A stretch of DNA of 64,000 nucleotides. Origin: a virus. Every line of letters starts with the position of its first letter. Position 1 is the first letter of the stretch. A program made the translations under genes and the position numbers. The notes below the pieces were generated by a model. The model worked only from the letters and a program-made list of their open reading frames with translations. It made no database searches and was not told the DNA's origin. The DNA lies in the IMG/VR virus record IMGVR_UViG_3300034061_005432, positions 1 through 64,000 of that record. One strand, given 5' to 3'. This document shows, piece by piece, positions 16,107-25,564 of this stretch.

Positions 16107-17933
16107 ATGGGAGCATTATTAGAATCAGGTCTTGTTGGTAACATCGGGTTGAAACACCTTAAAGTTATCAAAGAAGATACAATTAACAAATGGGATAAAT
16201 TAGGATTCCTAGATGGTCTTAAAGGACACATTAAAGAGAACATGGCTCAATTATATGAGAACCAAGCATCTCACCTTATTAACGAAGCGGCTTCAACTGA
16301 TAGCTCAGGTTCATTCGAAACTGTAGTTTTCCCTATCGTAAGACGCGTATTCTCTAAATTGTTAGCTAATGATTTAGTATCTGTACAAGCAATGAACTTA
16401 CCTATCGGTAAATTGTTCTACTTTGTACCTAAAATCCAAGGTTACCAAGCGGCAGCTAATAACCAAATACAACACTTTCCACCACTTGGTTCACCCGCTA
16501 CTTTAGTAGGTGATGCTACTGCAACTCAAGGACAAGGTTACGGATCAACTAGTACATACGGTGGTACTAACTTGTATGACTTATTCTATGAAGGAAATGA
16601 GCCAGGATTAGATCCTGCAGGTTTATTTGACTATTCAAAAGGAGCTTATACGGCAATTACTTCAAGTGCTGTTGGCACTGTAGTTTGGAATGGTTACAAT
16701 TTAGTGTCTTCTGGTTATTCAGCAGGTGAGTACAGAAAAGTATTAATCGGTTTATCAGGTTTCTCTAATGCGGGTGCTGGTAAATTAATTGGACCTGATG
16801 GTCAGGAAATGGATAATGAAGCATTCTTATCTGACTTACAAGTAAATGCTGTACAAGCGGGTGTTAATGGTTTCTCAGGTTTAGGTACTAGTGATATTCT
16901 TTTCAGAGTTGTTACTCAAAAATATGGTAAAGGTATTGTACAATATGGTACACAAGCAAATACAACTTGGTCATCTACAGGTAACGGAGGTTCTTATGAT
17001 AACCTTTGTTCACAAGATGGTATCATCTATTTAGAGTTGGATCTACAAGTTCCTGCAACTATCGGTACAGGTTCAATTGACGGATATTCAGGGTTCACTT
17101 TACCAATTACTGGTCTTGCCACTGCAGGAGCTGCGTTTACATGTACATTCAGAAGATACAAAGAATTGGAATTCGAAGATGAGATCGGTGAAGTATCTTT
17201 TGACCTTGAGTCAGTTACTGTATCTGTTACAGAAAGAAAACTAAGAGCACAATGGTCTCCTGAATTAGCTCAAGATGTATCTGCATTCCACAATATCGAT
17301 GCTGAAGCTGAATTAACAGCTTTATTATCTGAGCAAGTGGCGGCAGAAATTGATCGTGAAATTCTTCGTGATTTGAGAAAAGGCGCAGCTTGGACACTTC
17401 GTTGGGATTACAACGGATGGAAAAGAGGTACTACTGCAAATCCATTAACTCAGTACACTCAAAAAGACTGGAACCAAACATTAATCACTGCGATTAACCA
17501 AATTTCGGCACAAATCCACAAATCTACTTTGAGAGGTGGAGCTAACTGGATCGTAGTTTCTTCTGAAATTTCAGCTATTTTTGATGACTTAGAATACTTC
17601 CATGTATCTAACGCTTCACCGGAGCAAGATCAATACAACATGGGTATTGAAAGAGTTGGTACATTAGCTGGTCGTTACCAAGTTTACCGTGATCCTTACT
17701 TCCCACCAAACACAGTATTGTTGGGTCACAAAGGAACATCATTGTTAGACACTGGTTATGTTTACGCACCGTATGTACCTCTACAATTAACACCTACAAT
17801 GTATAACCCATTCAACTTTACACCAATCAAAGGTATCATGACAAGATACGCTAAGAAAATGGTTAACAACCGTTTCTATGGTAGAATCACAGTTGATGGA
17901 GTTAGAACATTTGACTTAAGAGAATTGAGATAA
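16107..17933 (+). CDS. major capsid protein (gp23-like)
   Basis: 608 residues. The N-terminal SSGSFETVVFPIVRRVFSKL and ANDLVSVQAMNLPIGKLFYF are diagnostic blocks of T4-type capsid proteins; the C-terminal half keeps the HK97-fold pattern with TERKLRAQWSPELAQDVSAF. The sequence HLINE-AAS gives a gp21-type cleavage site after E60 (I-N-E before A), close to the T4 site at residue 65. At 608 residues it is longer than T4 gp23 (521), with the extra length in a Gly/Ser/Tyr-rich middle region (about 130-340). A strong terminator follows. Confidence 0.96.
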   Translation: MGALLESGLVGNIGLKHLKVIKEDTINKWDKLGFLDGLKGHIKENMAQLYENQASHLINEAASTDSSGSFETVVFPIVRRVFSKLLANDLVSVQAMNLPIGKLFYFVPKIQGYQAAANNQIQHFPPLGSPATLVGDATATQGQGYGSTSTYGGTNLYDLFYEGNEPGLDPAGLFDYSKGAYTAITSSAVGTVVWNGYNLVSSGYSAGEYRKVLIGLSGFSNAGAGKLIGPDGQEMDNEAFLSDLQVNAVQAGVNGFSGLGTSDILFRVVTQKYGKGIVQYGTQANTTWSSTGNGGSYDNLCSQDGIIYLELDLQVPATIGTGSIDGYSGFTLPITGLATAGAAFTCTFRRYKELEFEDEIGEVSFDLESVTVSVTERKLRAQWSPELAQDVSAFHNIDAEAELTALLSEQVAAEIDREILRDLRKGAAWTLRWDYNGWKRGTTANPLTQYTQKDWNQTLITAINQISAQIHKSTLRGGANWIVVSSEISAIFDDLEYFHVSNASPEQDQYNMGIERVGTLAGRYQVYRDPYFPPNTVLLGHKGTSLLDTGYVYAPYVPLQLTPTMYNPFNFTPIKGIMTRYAKKMVNNRFYGRITVDGVRTFDLRELR

Positions 17934-17953
17934 TCAATTAAATAATGAATAAG

Positions 17954-17982
17954 AAAAAGGTCAGAGAAATCTGACCTTTTTT
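17954..17982 (+). terminator. rho-independent terminator after the capsid gene
   Basis: Twelve-bp stem AAAAAGGTCAGA / TCTGACCTTTTT closed by a GAAA tetraloop, with a T-tract. It ends the scaffold-capsid transcript. Confidence 0.93.
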
Positions 17983-17992
17983 ATTTTAAAGA

Positions 17993-18000
17993 TATTTATT
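17993..18000 (+). promoter_or_regulatory. late-promoter motif TATTTATT
   Basis: TATTTATT followed by GTT and the ATG at 18004: spacing 3 nt, the short-leader class. Confidence 0.55.
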
Positions 18001-18003
18001 GTT

Positions 18004-18729
18004 ATGAACCAACAAGAAAAGTTTTTTTTATTAAACGAAGTTACCTCAACAAATACAGGGTCAAGAGGAAGTTATGTCGGTCGTTTACAATCAGGAATTA
18101 GATATTTTAAAAAGAAAGATTTAGGTCCGTTTACCGAAAATGTTTCGGACTATAAAAGTCCTGATTTAGAATATGATTCATATGATGGAAAAATGGAAAG
18201 AAGTAAAAAACAAATAGGTAAGAAAGAAAAAATTGCAAAAAAAATCTATAACTATATTAAAAATAACCCCCAATCAACTTTTAGTGATACCGAAGGTAAC
18301 CCAATAAATCGGTTTCCTGGAAAAAATACAAATATAGTACCGATTAAAGAATGGGTGGAATTAGATAAAATTAATTTAAATGAAGATTTGGCGGTTTGGT
18401 TTGGAACAAAGAAAAAACCTAAAGGATCAAAACAACCAAAAGGACCATGGGTTAACATATGTAGAAAAGTAGATGGTAAACACCCACCATGTGGAAGACC
18501 TGACACATCTAAAGGTGCTTATCCTAAGTGTAGGGCAGCTGGTGTTGCTGGTAAAATGAGTGATTCGGCTAAAAAGGCCGCTTGCCAACAAAAAAGAAAG
18601 GCCGAGAAAAAAGACACCCAAACAGGTAAAGGTCAAAAACCAATTATGACATCATACAAACCAAAAAACAAAAGGACCCAAAATGAGTCCTTAGAAAAAA
18701 TTATTAAAAATATTTTAAGTTCACTTTAA
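18004..18729 (+). CDS. Cys-containing conserved phage protein (DUF5872-like), candidate packaged protein
   Basis: 241 residues. The conserved block LAVWFGTKKKPKGSKQPKGP, then WVNICRKVDGKHPPCGRPD, YPKCRAA and KKAACQQKRKAEKK has four Cys that could bind a metal. It recurs in phages of aquatic bacteria and I associate it with DUF5872, by memory only. The N-terminus MNQQEKFFLLNE resembles a capsid-targeting leader with L-N-E, and the C-terminus ends in an amphipathic helix. Its end overlaps the convergent gene by 4 bp. Function unknown. Confidence 0.55.
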   Translation: MNQQEKFFLLNEVTSTNTGSRGSYVGRLQSGIRYFKKKDLGPFTENVSDYKSPDLEYDSYDGKMERSKKQIGKKEKIAKKIYNYIKNNPQSTFSDTEGNPINRFPGKNTNIVPIKEWVELDKINLNEDLAVWFGTKKKPKGSKQPKGPWVNICRKVDGKHPPCGRPDTSKGAYPKCRAAGVAGKMSDSAKKAACQQKRKAEKKDTQTGKGQKPIMTSYKPKNKRTQNESLEKIIKNILSSL

Positions 18730-19193
18730 CAATAAGTTCCTGAACATCTTTTTTGACCATCAAGTCCTTTTATTTTTCCTTTACATACTTGTATTGCGTA
18801 CCCATTGGCATAAGCTGAAGGATACACATCATATTTTGCTTTAGCTGCCGACTTACCTCTTGCACAAAGTTTAGTCCCTGTTTTTTTTCTACCCTCAATC
18901 ATCATCATATCCTCGTCATCGATATTCATAGAAAGTTCCATACCATCTTTTTTTGATTCATTCATCAAAAAATCAAAAACTTGATCCATGTTGTTTTTAG
19001 CCTCTGCGATATGATCTTGGGCCCAATCGTGACCATTTTCTAAAATACTCTCCACCATGTTTGGGTCTAAATCTAACAATAGATCACATTGTCTTCTCAT
19101 CTGTTGTAAATTAGAAAAAAACATGTATCTTGAATTGTTCATTCTATGATCTTCATTTAATACTTTTCTTATTATTCTTTCTATGTTGCCCAT
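18726..19193 (-). CDS. conserved phage protein with C-terminal Cys/Lys motif
   Basis: 155 residues: an N-terminal amphipathic helix MGNIERIIRKVLNE (possible capsid-targeting leader ending L-N-E), a helical middle, and a C-terminal block LCARGKSAAKAKYDVYPSAY followed by ANGYAIQVCKGKIKGL and two more Cys. I recall this block from other environmental phage proteins but know no function. It shares the lead-helix and Cys/Lys-tail layout with the convergent gene at 18004, so the two may be related in role. Last gene of the minus-strand tail block. Confidence 0.5.
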   Translation of the reverse strand: MGNIERIIRKVLNEDHRMNNSRYMFFSNLQQMRRQCDLLLDLDPNMVESILENGHDWAQDHIAEAKNNMDQVFDFLMNESKKDGMELSMNIDDEDMMMIEGRKKTGTKLCARGKSAAKAKYDVYPSAYANGYAIQVCKGKIKGLDGQKRCSGTYC

Positions 19194-19195
19194 AA

Positions 19196-20674
19196 TTATT
19201 TTTTATTTACAATTTGGAACTGAAGTTCCCTTTTATATGTATCGATATTTCTATCAGAATTTACTTTTATATCCACAAAATATTCATTAGGTATCTTATC
19301 GGTTGTATCAAACATGAAATAGTAACCATCTGTTGTTTGGTTTATTCTTGTCCAATCTTGAACCTGAACCTCAGTGTTTGCTCCCTCTCTTACATATATT
19401 CTGTAATATGCTTCTATGTTATCTAATGGTTGGTTCGATGTGTAAGCCTTCTTGATGGTTATATTTACTTTTCTAACATCCGTGTTTAAAACCTTTTCGT
19501 TTTGTTTAATCCCATCAAAAGAGAACCCATATAACTTAGGGGTTTCAGTGGTAGTTCCTATTTTGATATTACCATATTTCTTCAAAAGAATAAATTCATT
19601 TTCGACATCAGGGATTTCAACATTGTTCACACTTAATCCACTCCACACATCGTAGAACACACACGGAACTGTATTCGCCGTTAACCCTGAAATAGTTACC
19701 TTGTAAACACCTTTCGTTACTAAACAGGTAGAAAGTCCTGTGAAACCACTTACAGGTTCACCAGCACCATCTATGATGTTTACAAGTGGGTCTTGGTCTA
19801 AGTTAATGTAGTTACCATTTTCATAAACATATAAAAATAGATCATTATTATTACCTGAATAGAATTGGTTTCGTTGGTCGATAATTAAATCATCATAAGA
19901 AGTCTCTAAATATGGTTCATAAAATGTTTGTGTATGAGGGGAGAAAAACCCAACAGAATAGTTTTCAGTTAATCCTGTGATATTTTCTAATTGCGGATAA
20001 AATGCAATACCCCAACCTGTAGTGCCTGTAATTGTACCATGAATAATACCATTGATTTCTTGAGTCATATCAAACTCAATGTTTTCATTTCCAAATTCAA
20101 AATGTTGTCTGTCTACTATAGTGAGACCTGAGAAATTTAAACCTGTTGTACCTGTTAATGAATTAGTATTATTATAGATTCCATTGTATGACCATCCTGA
20201 AAGTGTGGTTGTCTGAAACCAATTGGACGGTCTATCAGAAAAAGGTCTATCATTTAAATCCGTCACCCCAAAATCATAGTAATCATAACCAACACCACTG
20301 TCCCATTGTTGTGGAACACCGGTAGTTCCTGAATATTTAGGTATTCTAAATAAAACTAAATCAAATGATGTGGCCCTTCTTCTTCCTTGTGATGTTTTAC
20401 TATTTAATAACTCATTATCAAAAAATGAAGTATTTGTCATTTTTAATGTATGTGTCATTGCGGAAGTACAACCCGTAGAAATTACCGATGATTGAATATG
20501 ATTAGTCAAATTAGTAAGATCGATATCAAAAATGTATCTACTATAACCAACCGGCACACTAAGATTATCCACTCTACCATAGAATAATTCAACAATCGGA
20601 TTTCTTGCCGTATTGGTGTATGAATTATATATTAGAGTATTAGATTTACTAAAATAAGACTTATATATAGACAT
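19196..20674 (-). CDS. virion structural protein, beta-rich, probably baseplate or tail
   Basis: 492 residues, rich in Thr, Gly, Tyr and Asn with few long helices, typical of baseplate or fibre proteins. No signature recognised. The C-terminal about 120 residues have an Ig-like strand pattern (VRKVNITIKKAYTSNQP, then YRIYVREGANTEVQVQDWT). It has its own late motif 12 nt upstream and follows the gp5-like gene, which supports a baseplate role. Specific identity unknown. Confidence 0.5.
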   Translation of the reverse strand: MSIYKSYFSKSNTLIYNSYTNTARNPIVELFYGRVDNLSVPVGYSRYIFDIDLTNLTNHIQSSVISTGCTSAMTHTLKMTNTSFFDNELLNSKTSQGRRRATSFDLVLFRIPKYSGTTGVPQQWDSGVGYDYYDFGVTDLNDRPFSDRPSNWFQTTTLSGWSYNGIYNNTNSLTGTTGLNFSGLTIVDRQHFEFGNENIEFDMTQEINGIIHGTITGTTGWGIAFYPQLENITGLTENYSVGFFSPHTQTFYEPYLETSYDDLIIDQRNQFYSGNNNDLFLYVYENGNYINLDQDPLVNIIDGAGEPVSGFTGLSTCLVTKGVYKVTISGLTANTVPCVFYDVWSGLSVNNVEIPDVENEFILLKKYGNIKIGTTTETPKLYGFSFDGIKQNEKVLNTDVRKVNITIKKAYTSNQPLDNIEAYYRIYVREGANTEVQVQDWTRINQTTDGYYFMFDTTDKIPNEYFVDIKVNSDRNIDTYKRELQFQIVNKK

Positions 20675-20686
20675 TTTACTTTTATC

Positions 20687-20694
20687 TATAAATA
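20687..20694 (-). promoter_or_regulatory. late-promoter motif TATTTATA
   Basis: On the minus strand AAGTATTTATAGATAAAAG, motif end 12 nt before the ATG at 20674. The flanks AAG and GATAAAA recur at other copies. Confidence 0.65.
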
Positions 20695-20695
20695 C

Positions 20696-22285
20696 TTAAT
20701 TAATTCGAATTTTTTTATTTAAAACTTTCTCGTATGCTTCTTCTAATTTAGTTAAGACTTGATTAACTTGTATACCTGAAGCTTTACTAACAGGTGTTGG
20801 GGGTAACATTGGGTATGGGTGGTCATGGGTAACTAAAAACTTTACAATTAATTGTAATAAATCCATGAGCTCGTCACCCCTCACCATGGAGGATGTGTTG
20901 GGGTCAATGTTATTAGATACTAATTCAGGACCTATACCGTAAAGAGTATTTTCTAAATTTACCTTGTCTTTTCCTGGAATTTTTGTGTCGTGTGAAAGTA
21001 AATATAAACTATCGGCACCTATAAGATTGGTAGTATAATTTATATTTTCTACTGTAACTTCTCTTTGGTTTTCGTTAATCACCTCAGTTGGTAAGTCTTT
21101 ATCAAGATCTTTATTAATAACTAAACCATATCCTGTAATAACATCAGATGCAGAAGCATAAACTTTTGACATAAGTGTTGACATATTTGTTATTGACATA
21201 ACATCAATATTTCCCGTGAAGTTGCTTACAGTTTCTCGTATTGCAAAATCAGGTCTATAATAAAAAACAAACTGATCACCATCTTTTACACTTGTTAGTG
21301 TTTGTGGACTATCTTTGAAATCTTTTACCACTTGATTTACAGTAAGTGCAAAATTATCCATGGATTGTGCGATAATCTGTCTACTATAAATTAAATTAGT
21401 GGTTCCTGTATAGTTTGTGCCTACATCAAAAACACCCACTTTAAGTTCGTAAGGTTTTATGTCTTCAGGTATTTGGTATATGTAAACACCACCAGTGAAT
21501 ACATCAATATTCGGTGCAACATTTGGAGTTATACAATAATACTCAACAATAAATTTAATATATTCGGTTCTTTGATTTATTCTTTGTAATCTTTGCTCTT
21601 CACCAAAAGTTATTTTTTTATCAAACTTAGACATTTGAATAAAAGCCCTTTTATTATTTAATGCGGGAATCTGTCCTTTTTCGAATGGTAAATGTTTGCC
21701 GGATCTTAAAAGTAAGTCATTCTTTTTTAAAATAATATCTGATGTGTCTCTACCCTGTATTGAAATATCTATTGGTTCTGCGAAAATACCACTATTTTGT
21801 TCGGGATTTTTGTAAGTACCGTCAGGATTTTTAATAGGGGGAATACTTTGTTGTGAATTAGCATACCCATCATCTAAATGAGTTCTTGATGATTTACTAT
21901 TTTCATAACCGATAGTAAGTGGAGATGAGTAAGTGGCAACCATGTAAAATTTATTTCTACCCGTCCTTCTTCTCCTATCAAAAAAGAATAACATAACTCT
22001 CTCATTTTCTTGTGGTATTTGATTGATAAAAAATGGTAAAAACGGTAAATAAATGAAAGGATCTTCTTTTGACCAAGGACCGTTAATATCGGATAAACCA
22101 TCTGGATCAAAGTTTTTCGCAGCCTTTATTCTTTGGTCATAAGTTTCATCGAGAGCAGAAACTCGTATTCTACCTAACATCAATGGGTCGTTTGTTCCAC
22201 CAGGTAAAACTTCTCCCCAGTAAAAATTACGAGTCATCTCGTATTGGTAACTATCTGTTGTTGGTTTGAAATTTTCGTTAGACAT
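20696..22285 (-). CDS. baseplate hub OB-fold protein (gp5-like)
   Basis: 529 residues. Residues about 20-115 fit the N-terminal OB domain of T4 gp5/VgrG-type hubs: YWGEVLPGGTNDPLMLGRIR, then GPWSKEDPFIYLPFLPFFIN and ENERVMLFFFD. No lysozyme domain is visible, unlike T4 gp5. The C-terminal part has THDHPYP and a helical tail. It would sit at the tail tip around the tube. It overlaps the next upstream small gene by 8 bp. Confidence 0.65.
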   Translation of the reverse strand: MSNENFKPTTDSYQYEMTRNFYWGEVLPGGTNDPLMLGRIRVSALDETYDQRIKAAKNFDPDGLSDINGPWSKEDPFIYLPFLPFFINQIPQENERVMLFFFDRRRRTGRNKFYMVATYSSPLTIGYENSKSSRTHLDDGYANSQQSIPPIKNPDGTYKNPEQNSGIFAEPIDISIQGRDTSDIILKKNDLLLRSGKHLPFEKGQIPALNNKRAFIQMSKFDKKITFGEEQRLQRINQRTEYIKFIVEYYCITPNVAPNIDVFTGGVYIYQIPEDIKPYELKVGVFDVGTNYTGTTNLIYSRQIIAQSMDNFALTVNQVVKDFKDSPQTLTSVKDGDQFVFYYRPDFAIRETVSNFTGNIDVMSITNMSTLMSKVYASASDVITGYGLVINKDLDKDLPTEVINENQREVTVENINYTTNLIGADSLYLLSHDTKIPGKDKVNLENTLYGIGPELVSNNIDPNTSSMVRGDELMDLLQLIVKFLVTHDHPYPMLPPTPVSKASGIQVNQVLTKLEEAYEKVLNKKIRIN

Positions 22286-22499
22286 TATTCATTCTTTTTT
22301 TGTACTCTTCTTTTAATTTATTATAACTGTTTTCAGAAGAATCTAAATGTTTTGTTAGTTTCACAATTAAATCTCTTGTTTTATAAAAATCTTTTGCAAT
22401 AAAATCTAAGGCAAATTCTAAATCTTTATTTGATGAATTTTTATAATCCATCAGAATTTCTAATATTTTGTCAGAATCTTTTTTAGTATGACTTTCCAT
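22278..22499 (-). CDS. small helical protein of the tail block
   Basis: 73 residues from the ATG at 22499 (a GTG at 22529 would add 10 codons, but it lies deeper inside the upstream gene). Charged, helical, probably coiled coil. It overlaps the upstream gene by 17 bp and the downstream gp5-like gene by 8 bp, so it is translationally coupled and may be a chaperone or minor tail component. No family recognised. Confidence 0.5.
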   Translation of the reverse strand: MESHTKKDSDKILEILMDYKNSSNKDLEFALDFIAKDFYKTRDLIVKLTKHLDSSENSYNKLKEEYKKRMNNV

Positions 22500-24429
22500 A
22501 TCCTTTTGCTGGTTTTGTAGTACCTGCACCTAGAGATACTACAGTTAATGGTGGAATATAAATTTCAGTTTTTCCATTCTCAGTTTGTTCCTTATTCATA
22601 CCTTTTACTAACCCCTCTAACATTTGATTCATTAGATTTGGTGTTCCGTCGCCATTATCGTCTGTGGGTATACCTGCCTTTTGTAAATTCTCAATCGCAT
22701 TTGCGTAAGCTCGTGTGTCGGACACACCTCCAAGTAACTTGGATGCCGCTAATGCGAACATGGGTAGACCCAAATTTAATTGTGACAAACCTAAATTTAA
22801 TAGTTTAAGTATTTCATCTAAAATACTTTTACAATTTCTGAAATCAATTACCGCTTGTGCGAGTTGTAATATTACATAAACGATTGTTGAATACATCGCG
22901 ATTTGTTTGTCCTTGGCTTCATTTATAATATCCAATAAAAGTGACTCAACAAGTTTTTTAATTTCTTTTTTAATAATTGCAAATAACTCCTCAACAAATA
23001 TTGAAAAGATTCTTCTCATTGTGTTAACTACTAATTTCGAGTATTTTTTAATAAATTCAACTAAATTATTCACAGCAGTATCAAAACCATAAAGTATAGA
23101 TTTGACCATAATTAAAAATCCTAACATTACTTTTGGTGATAAAATTGTTTGAAACAGTATGTGTGGTAAATTTAAAATCAATTTTGTAAGCATTTCTGCA
23201 TTAATGTTCAATGTTGGTATATTAAACCCCTGCCAATTATTATCATTTGCAATATCACCTAAACCGTTAAGTAACCCGTTAATTTTGTCCGGTACATCAT
23301 TAAACGATACAATATCATTTAATATGTTAATGGCTGCCTGTTGGTTTACAGGTAAGAGAACTGAATCACAACTTTCAAATTCTATAAGACCTGAAGTGAT
23401 TAAATTAACACGATTTTCAATATTCCTTCTTTGTAAATTACTAACTTCAAAAAAATCTTCATTTATATTATCTAATTCAGGAATTTTTGCAGTACCGGAA
23501 ACATCTATCTTTTTAGATGGGTCGGTACATATTCCCATAATCCGTAACAAGAATGAAATGAATGTTTCTAAGTCGGTCACTTCTTCATTAGGGGATTCGA
23601 TATTGAAACACCCAAGTAAGTAGTTCAATATATTTGAACTTAAGGTATCTAAATTAAAAATTTCAATACTTGTGAAATAATCAAATAAGAAATTACTTAC
23701 TGTTTTAGTATTTGTTTGTTGTAGAAGTGTAATTTTGAAAAAATCTCCAGTTATTGTTTGCTGGTTTGTTACATAAGATGTCACATATTGTATATCAAAA
23801 AGTTGTTGTCCAGAAGATCCAATAAACCCATTACCATAATCTTGTTGAAAGCTGGTCGAGGACTGCAACCTTTTGTATAGTTCCAAATTCATAGAATATG
23901 GTATTGTACCATTTTGAGTTGCTTCCTTTTCATAAGAAAACTTTACTATAGGGTCTGTAGGGTCTTTTTTTAATATTTTAAATAAGTCTACAGATTTAAC
24001 CTCAATATAAATTGGTACATTAATATATGCATCAAATGTTTGGTTTTCAGAACACCCTAAAGTCGATAACATTTCTTCAACTAGAATTTCTACCATTCTT
24101 GATTTTGTGTTTTCTGCGGCCTGTAAAAAAACCTCCCCTAAAACGCCTAAGGACCCCAACCTGTTATTGATATTTTGAGAACTAGGTAGTACCTCTTTGA
24201 ATATTTCGAATAGGTCTTGAAGTACATTAGATAAATTATCGACAGTATCTTTAACTTTATCTTTTGCTTCGTTTACTGCCTGAGTTCTTTTAGTCTTCTT
24301 GTCTTCCCTTTCTTTGATATTGGCTAATCTCTTTTGATCCCTTTTTCTTTTTTTTTCGGCAGCGACAGTTTTATAAGCGTTTATCTTATCATTAATCTTT
24401 TCCTTATCTTTACTGTTGTCTATGCCCAT
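22483..24429 (-). CDS. large tail/baseplate protein, unknown
   Basis: 648 residues. The highly charged N-terminus (1-60, KKRKRDQKRLANIKEREDKK) is followed by a globular middle and a strongly hydrophobic helical part (about 415-590: LTKLILNLPHILFQTIL, GFLIMVKSILYGF, YSTIVYVILQLAQAVI). The hydrophobic helices recall tape-measure or membrane-inserting tail proteins. T4 gp29 is of similar length, but I cannot show homology. It belongs to the minus-strand block that begins at 24797. Confidence 0.45.
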   Translation of the reverse strand: MGIDNSKDKEKINDKINAYKTVAAEKKRKRDQKRLANIKEREDKKTKRTQAVNEAKDKVKDTVDNLSNVLQDLFEIFKEVLPSSQNINNRLGSLGVLGEVFLQAAENTKSRMVEILVEEMLSTLGCSENQTFDAYINVPIYIEVKSVDLFKILKKDPTDPIVKFSYEKEATQNGTIPYSMNLELYKRLQSSTSFQQDYGNGFIGSSGQQLFDIQYVTSYVTNQQTITGDFFKITLLQQTNTKTVSNFLFDYFTSIEIFNLDTLSSNILNYLLGCFNIESPNEEVTDLETFISFLLRIMGICTDPSKKIDVSGTAKIPELDNINEDFFEVSNLQRRNIENRVNLITSGLIEFESCDSVLLPVNQQAAINILNDIVSFNDVPDKINGLLNGLGDIANDNNWQGFNIPTLNINAEMLTKLILNLPHILFQTILSPKVMLGFLIMVKSILYGFDTAVNNLVEFIKKYSKLVVNTMRRIFSIFVEELFAIIKKEIKKLVESLLLDIINEAKDKQIAMYSTIVYVILQLAQAVIDFRNCKSILDEILKLLNLGLSQLNLGLPMFALAASKLLGGVSDTRAYANAIENLQKAGIPTDDNGDGTPNLMNQMLEGLVKGMNKEQTENGKTEIYIPPLTVVSLGAGTTKPAKGYGKSY

Positions 24430-24431
24430 TA

Positions 24432-24797
24432 TTAAAGTTTGTACTTATCAGAATCTTTACTTACATCTTTTGATATAAGAGTTTGTAAAGTGTCTTCATC
24501 CATGTCTGATAATGTGAATGAATCTTCTTTACTATTGTTTGACTTTTCCCATATAGATGATTGTAATTTTGACAAAGACAATTTCTTTTCTATGGTATCA
24601 TTAATTATTTTTTGTTGTTCTTTGATAACCGGTCCAATTACTGTCATGTCTTCGGCGTCTTTCAAAAGACCTAACATTTTATTTTGTATTCTTATCGCTG
24701 TAGATCTTTGCTCAACTAATTCGTTATAGATTTCTTGCATTAACCCCAAAACGGAGTCTTTGTTGAGTAGTATTTCTTTTTTTCTTTGTCTGTTCAT
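24432..24797 (-). CDS. small coiled-coil protein opening the tail block
   Basis: 121 residues, mostly helical with a central coiled coil (about 15-85), acidic C-terminus. First gene of the minus-strand tail block, with a late motif 3 nt before its ATG; it ends 2 bp before the next gene. No family recognised. An assembly chaperone or minor tail part is possible. Confidence 0.5.
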   Translation of the reverse strand: MNRQRKKEILLNKDSVLGLMQEIYNELVEQRSTAIRIQNKMLGLLKDAEDMTVIGPVIKEQQKIINDTIEKKLSLSKLQSSIWEKSNNSKEDSFTLSDMDEDTLQTLISKDVSKDSDKYKL

Positions 24798-24800
24798 AAT

Positions 24801-24808
24801 AATAAATA
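24801..24808 (-). promoter_or_regulatory. late-promoter motif TATTTATT of the tail block
   Basis: TATTTATT-ATT-ATG on the minus strand, spacing 3 nt. It lies in the 23 bp between the sigma gene and the tail block, so transcription of structural genes can start just after the sigma gene. Confidence 0.55.
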
Positions 24809-24820
24809 TTATTAACTTAA

Positions 24821-25564
24821 TTATTCATTATGAATCTTTTTCAGTGTCTCTAAGTATAAAACTTTGAATTTTTTCAAGTAAATTCTAATCTCTTTTGTGT
24901 TCAAATTTGTCATTTCTCTTAACGACAGCAACACTATATTTTTATTAAATTTATTGTTATCATTACCAATAAAAATATTCCCATAATTATCAAAAAGCTC
25001 TATTAGAGCGTACCCTAATTTTAGTTCGTTCTCATTATCAACATTTGTTGATACATATAATTTGAGGTCTTTTAAAAAGATCGCTATAATTTTTTCGGCG
25101 TCTATTTTTTCAAACTCCATGTAATAAACCATATCGGGTCTATTTTCTAAAGTTGAGGAAATGTCTTCATATGAAATTTTACGATTGGTTTCTTTTTGGT
25201 CTTTTAAAATTTGGCCCATTAGATAATTTTTACAAATCGTACCAAAATATGAATATGCTTTTTTATTTTTAGCGGGTTTGAATTTATCCACTTTGGTCAT
25301 TAAAAATGAATGAGTATCACTATGTACATCATTATAATCCATGTCTTTTCTATATAATTTATACCTTCGTATAATAGACTCGATCATTTTGTCGAGTGGT
25401 TCACGAAGGTATGTATTATATATTTTTTCTTTTTCCTCGTAAGTTTCGGCAACTATATAATTTTTAACCGCTTCTTCTTCACGAACATCAAAATAATTTT
25501 TATTTTTTGCTTTCGTCTTTTGCTTTTCGTCTTGTGGATTGATTGATTCAACACCTAATGACAT
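24821..25564 (-). CDS. late-transcription sigma factor (gp55-like)
   Basis: 247 residues. The N-terminal YFDVREEEAVKNYI and the region-2-like helices (RRYKLYRKDMDYNDVHSDTH, KPAKNKKAYSYFGTICKNYL) match the gp55 family of T4-like phages, minimal sigma factors that recognise only a -10 element. The C-terminal part (LSLREMTNLNTKEIRIYLKK) resembles a small helix-turn-helix. Length exceeds T4 gp55 (185). It is the probable reader of the TATTTATA motifs. Its end is 23 bp before the tail block, and its start overlaps the glycosyltransferase gene upstream by 1 bp. Confidence 0.8.
   Translation of the reverse strand: MSLGVESINPQDEKQKTKAKNKNYFDVREEEAVKNYIVAETYEEKEKIYNTYLREPLDKMIESIIRRYKLYRKDMDYNDVHSDTHSFLMTKVDKFKPAKNKKAYSYFGTICKNYLMGQILKDQKETNRKISYEDISSTLENRPDMVYYMEFEKIDAEKIIAIFLKDLKLYVSTNVDNENELKLGYALIELFDNYGNIFIGNDNNKFNKNIVLLSLREMTNLNTKEIRIYLKKFKVLYLETLKKIHNE

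Noticed and set aside
22500-22512. AAAAGGAT before the small tail gene as a Shine-Dalgarno
   Set aside because: It is only a partial match, lies too close to the ATG, and sits within the coding sequence of the upstream gene.
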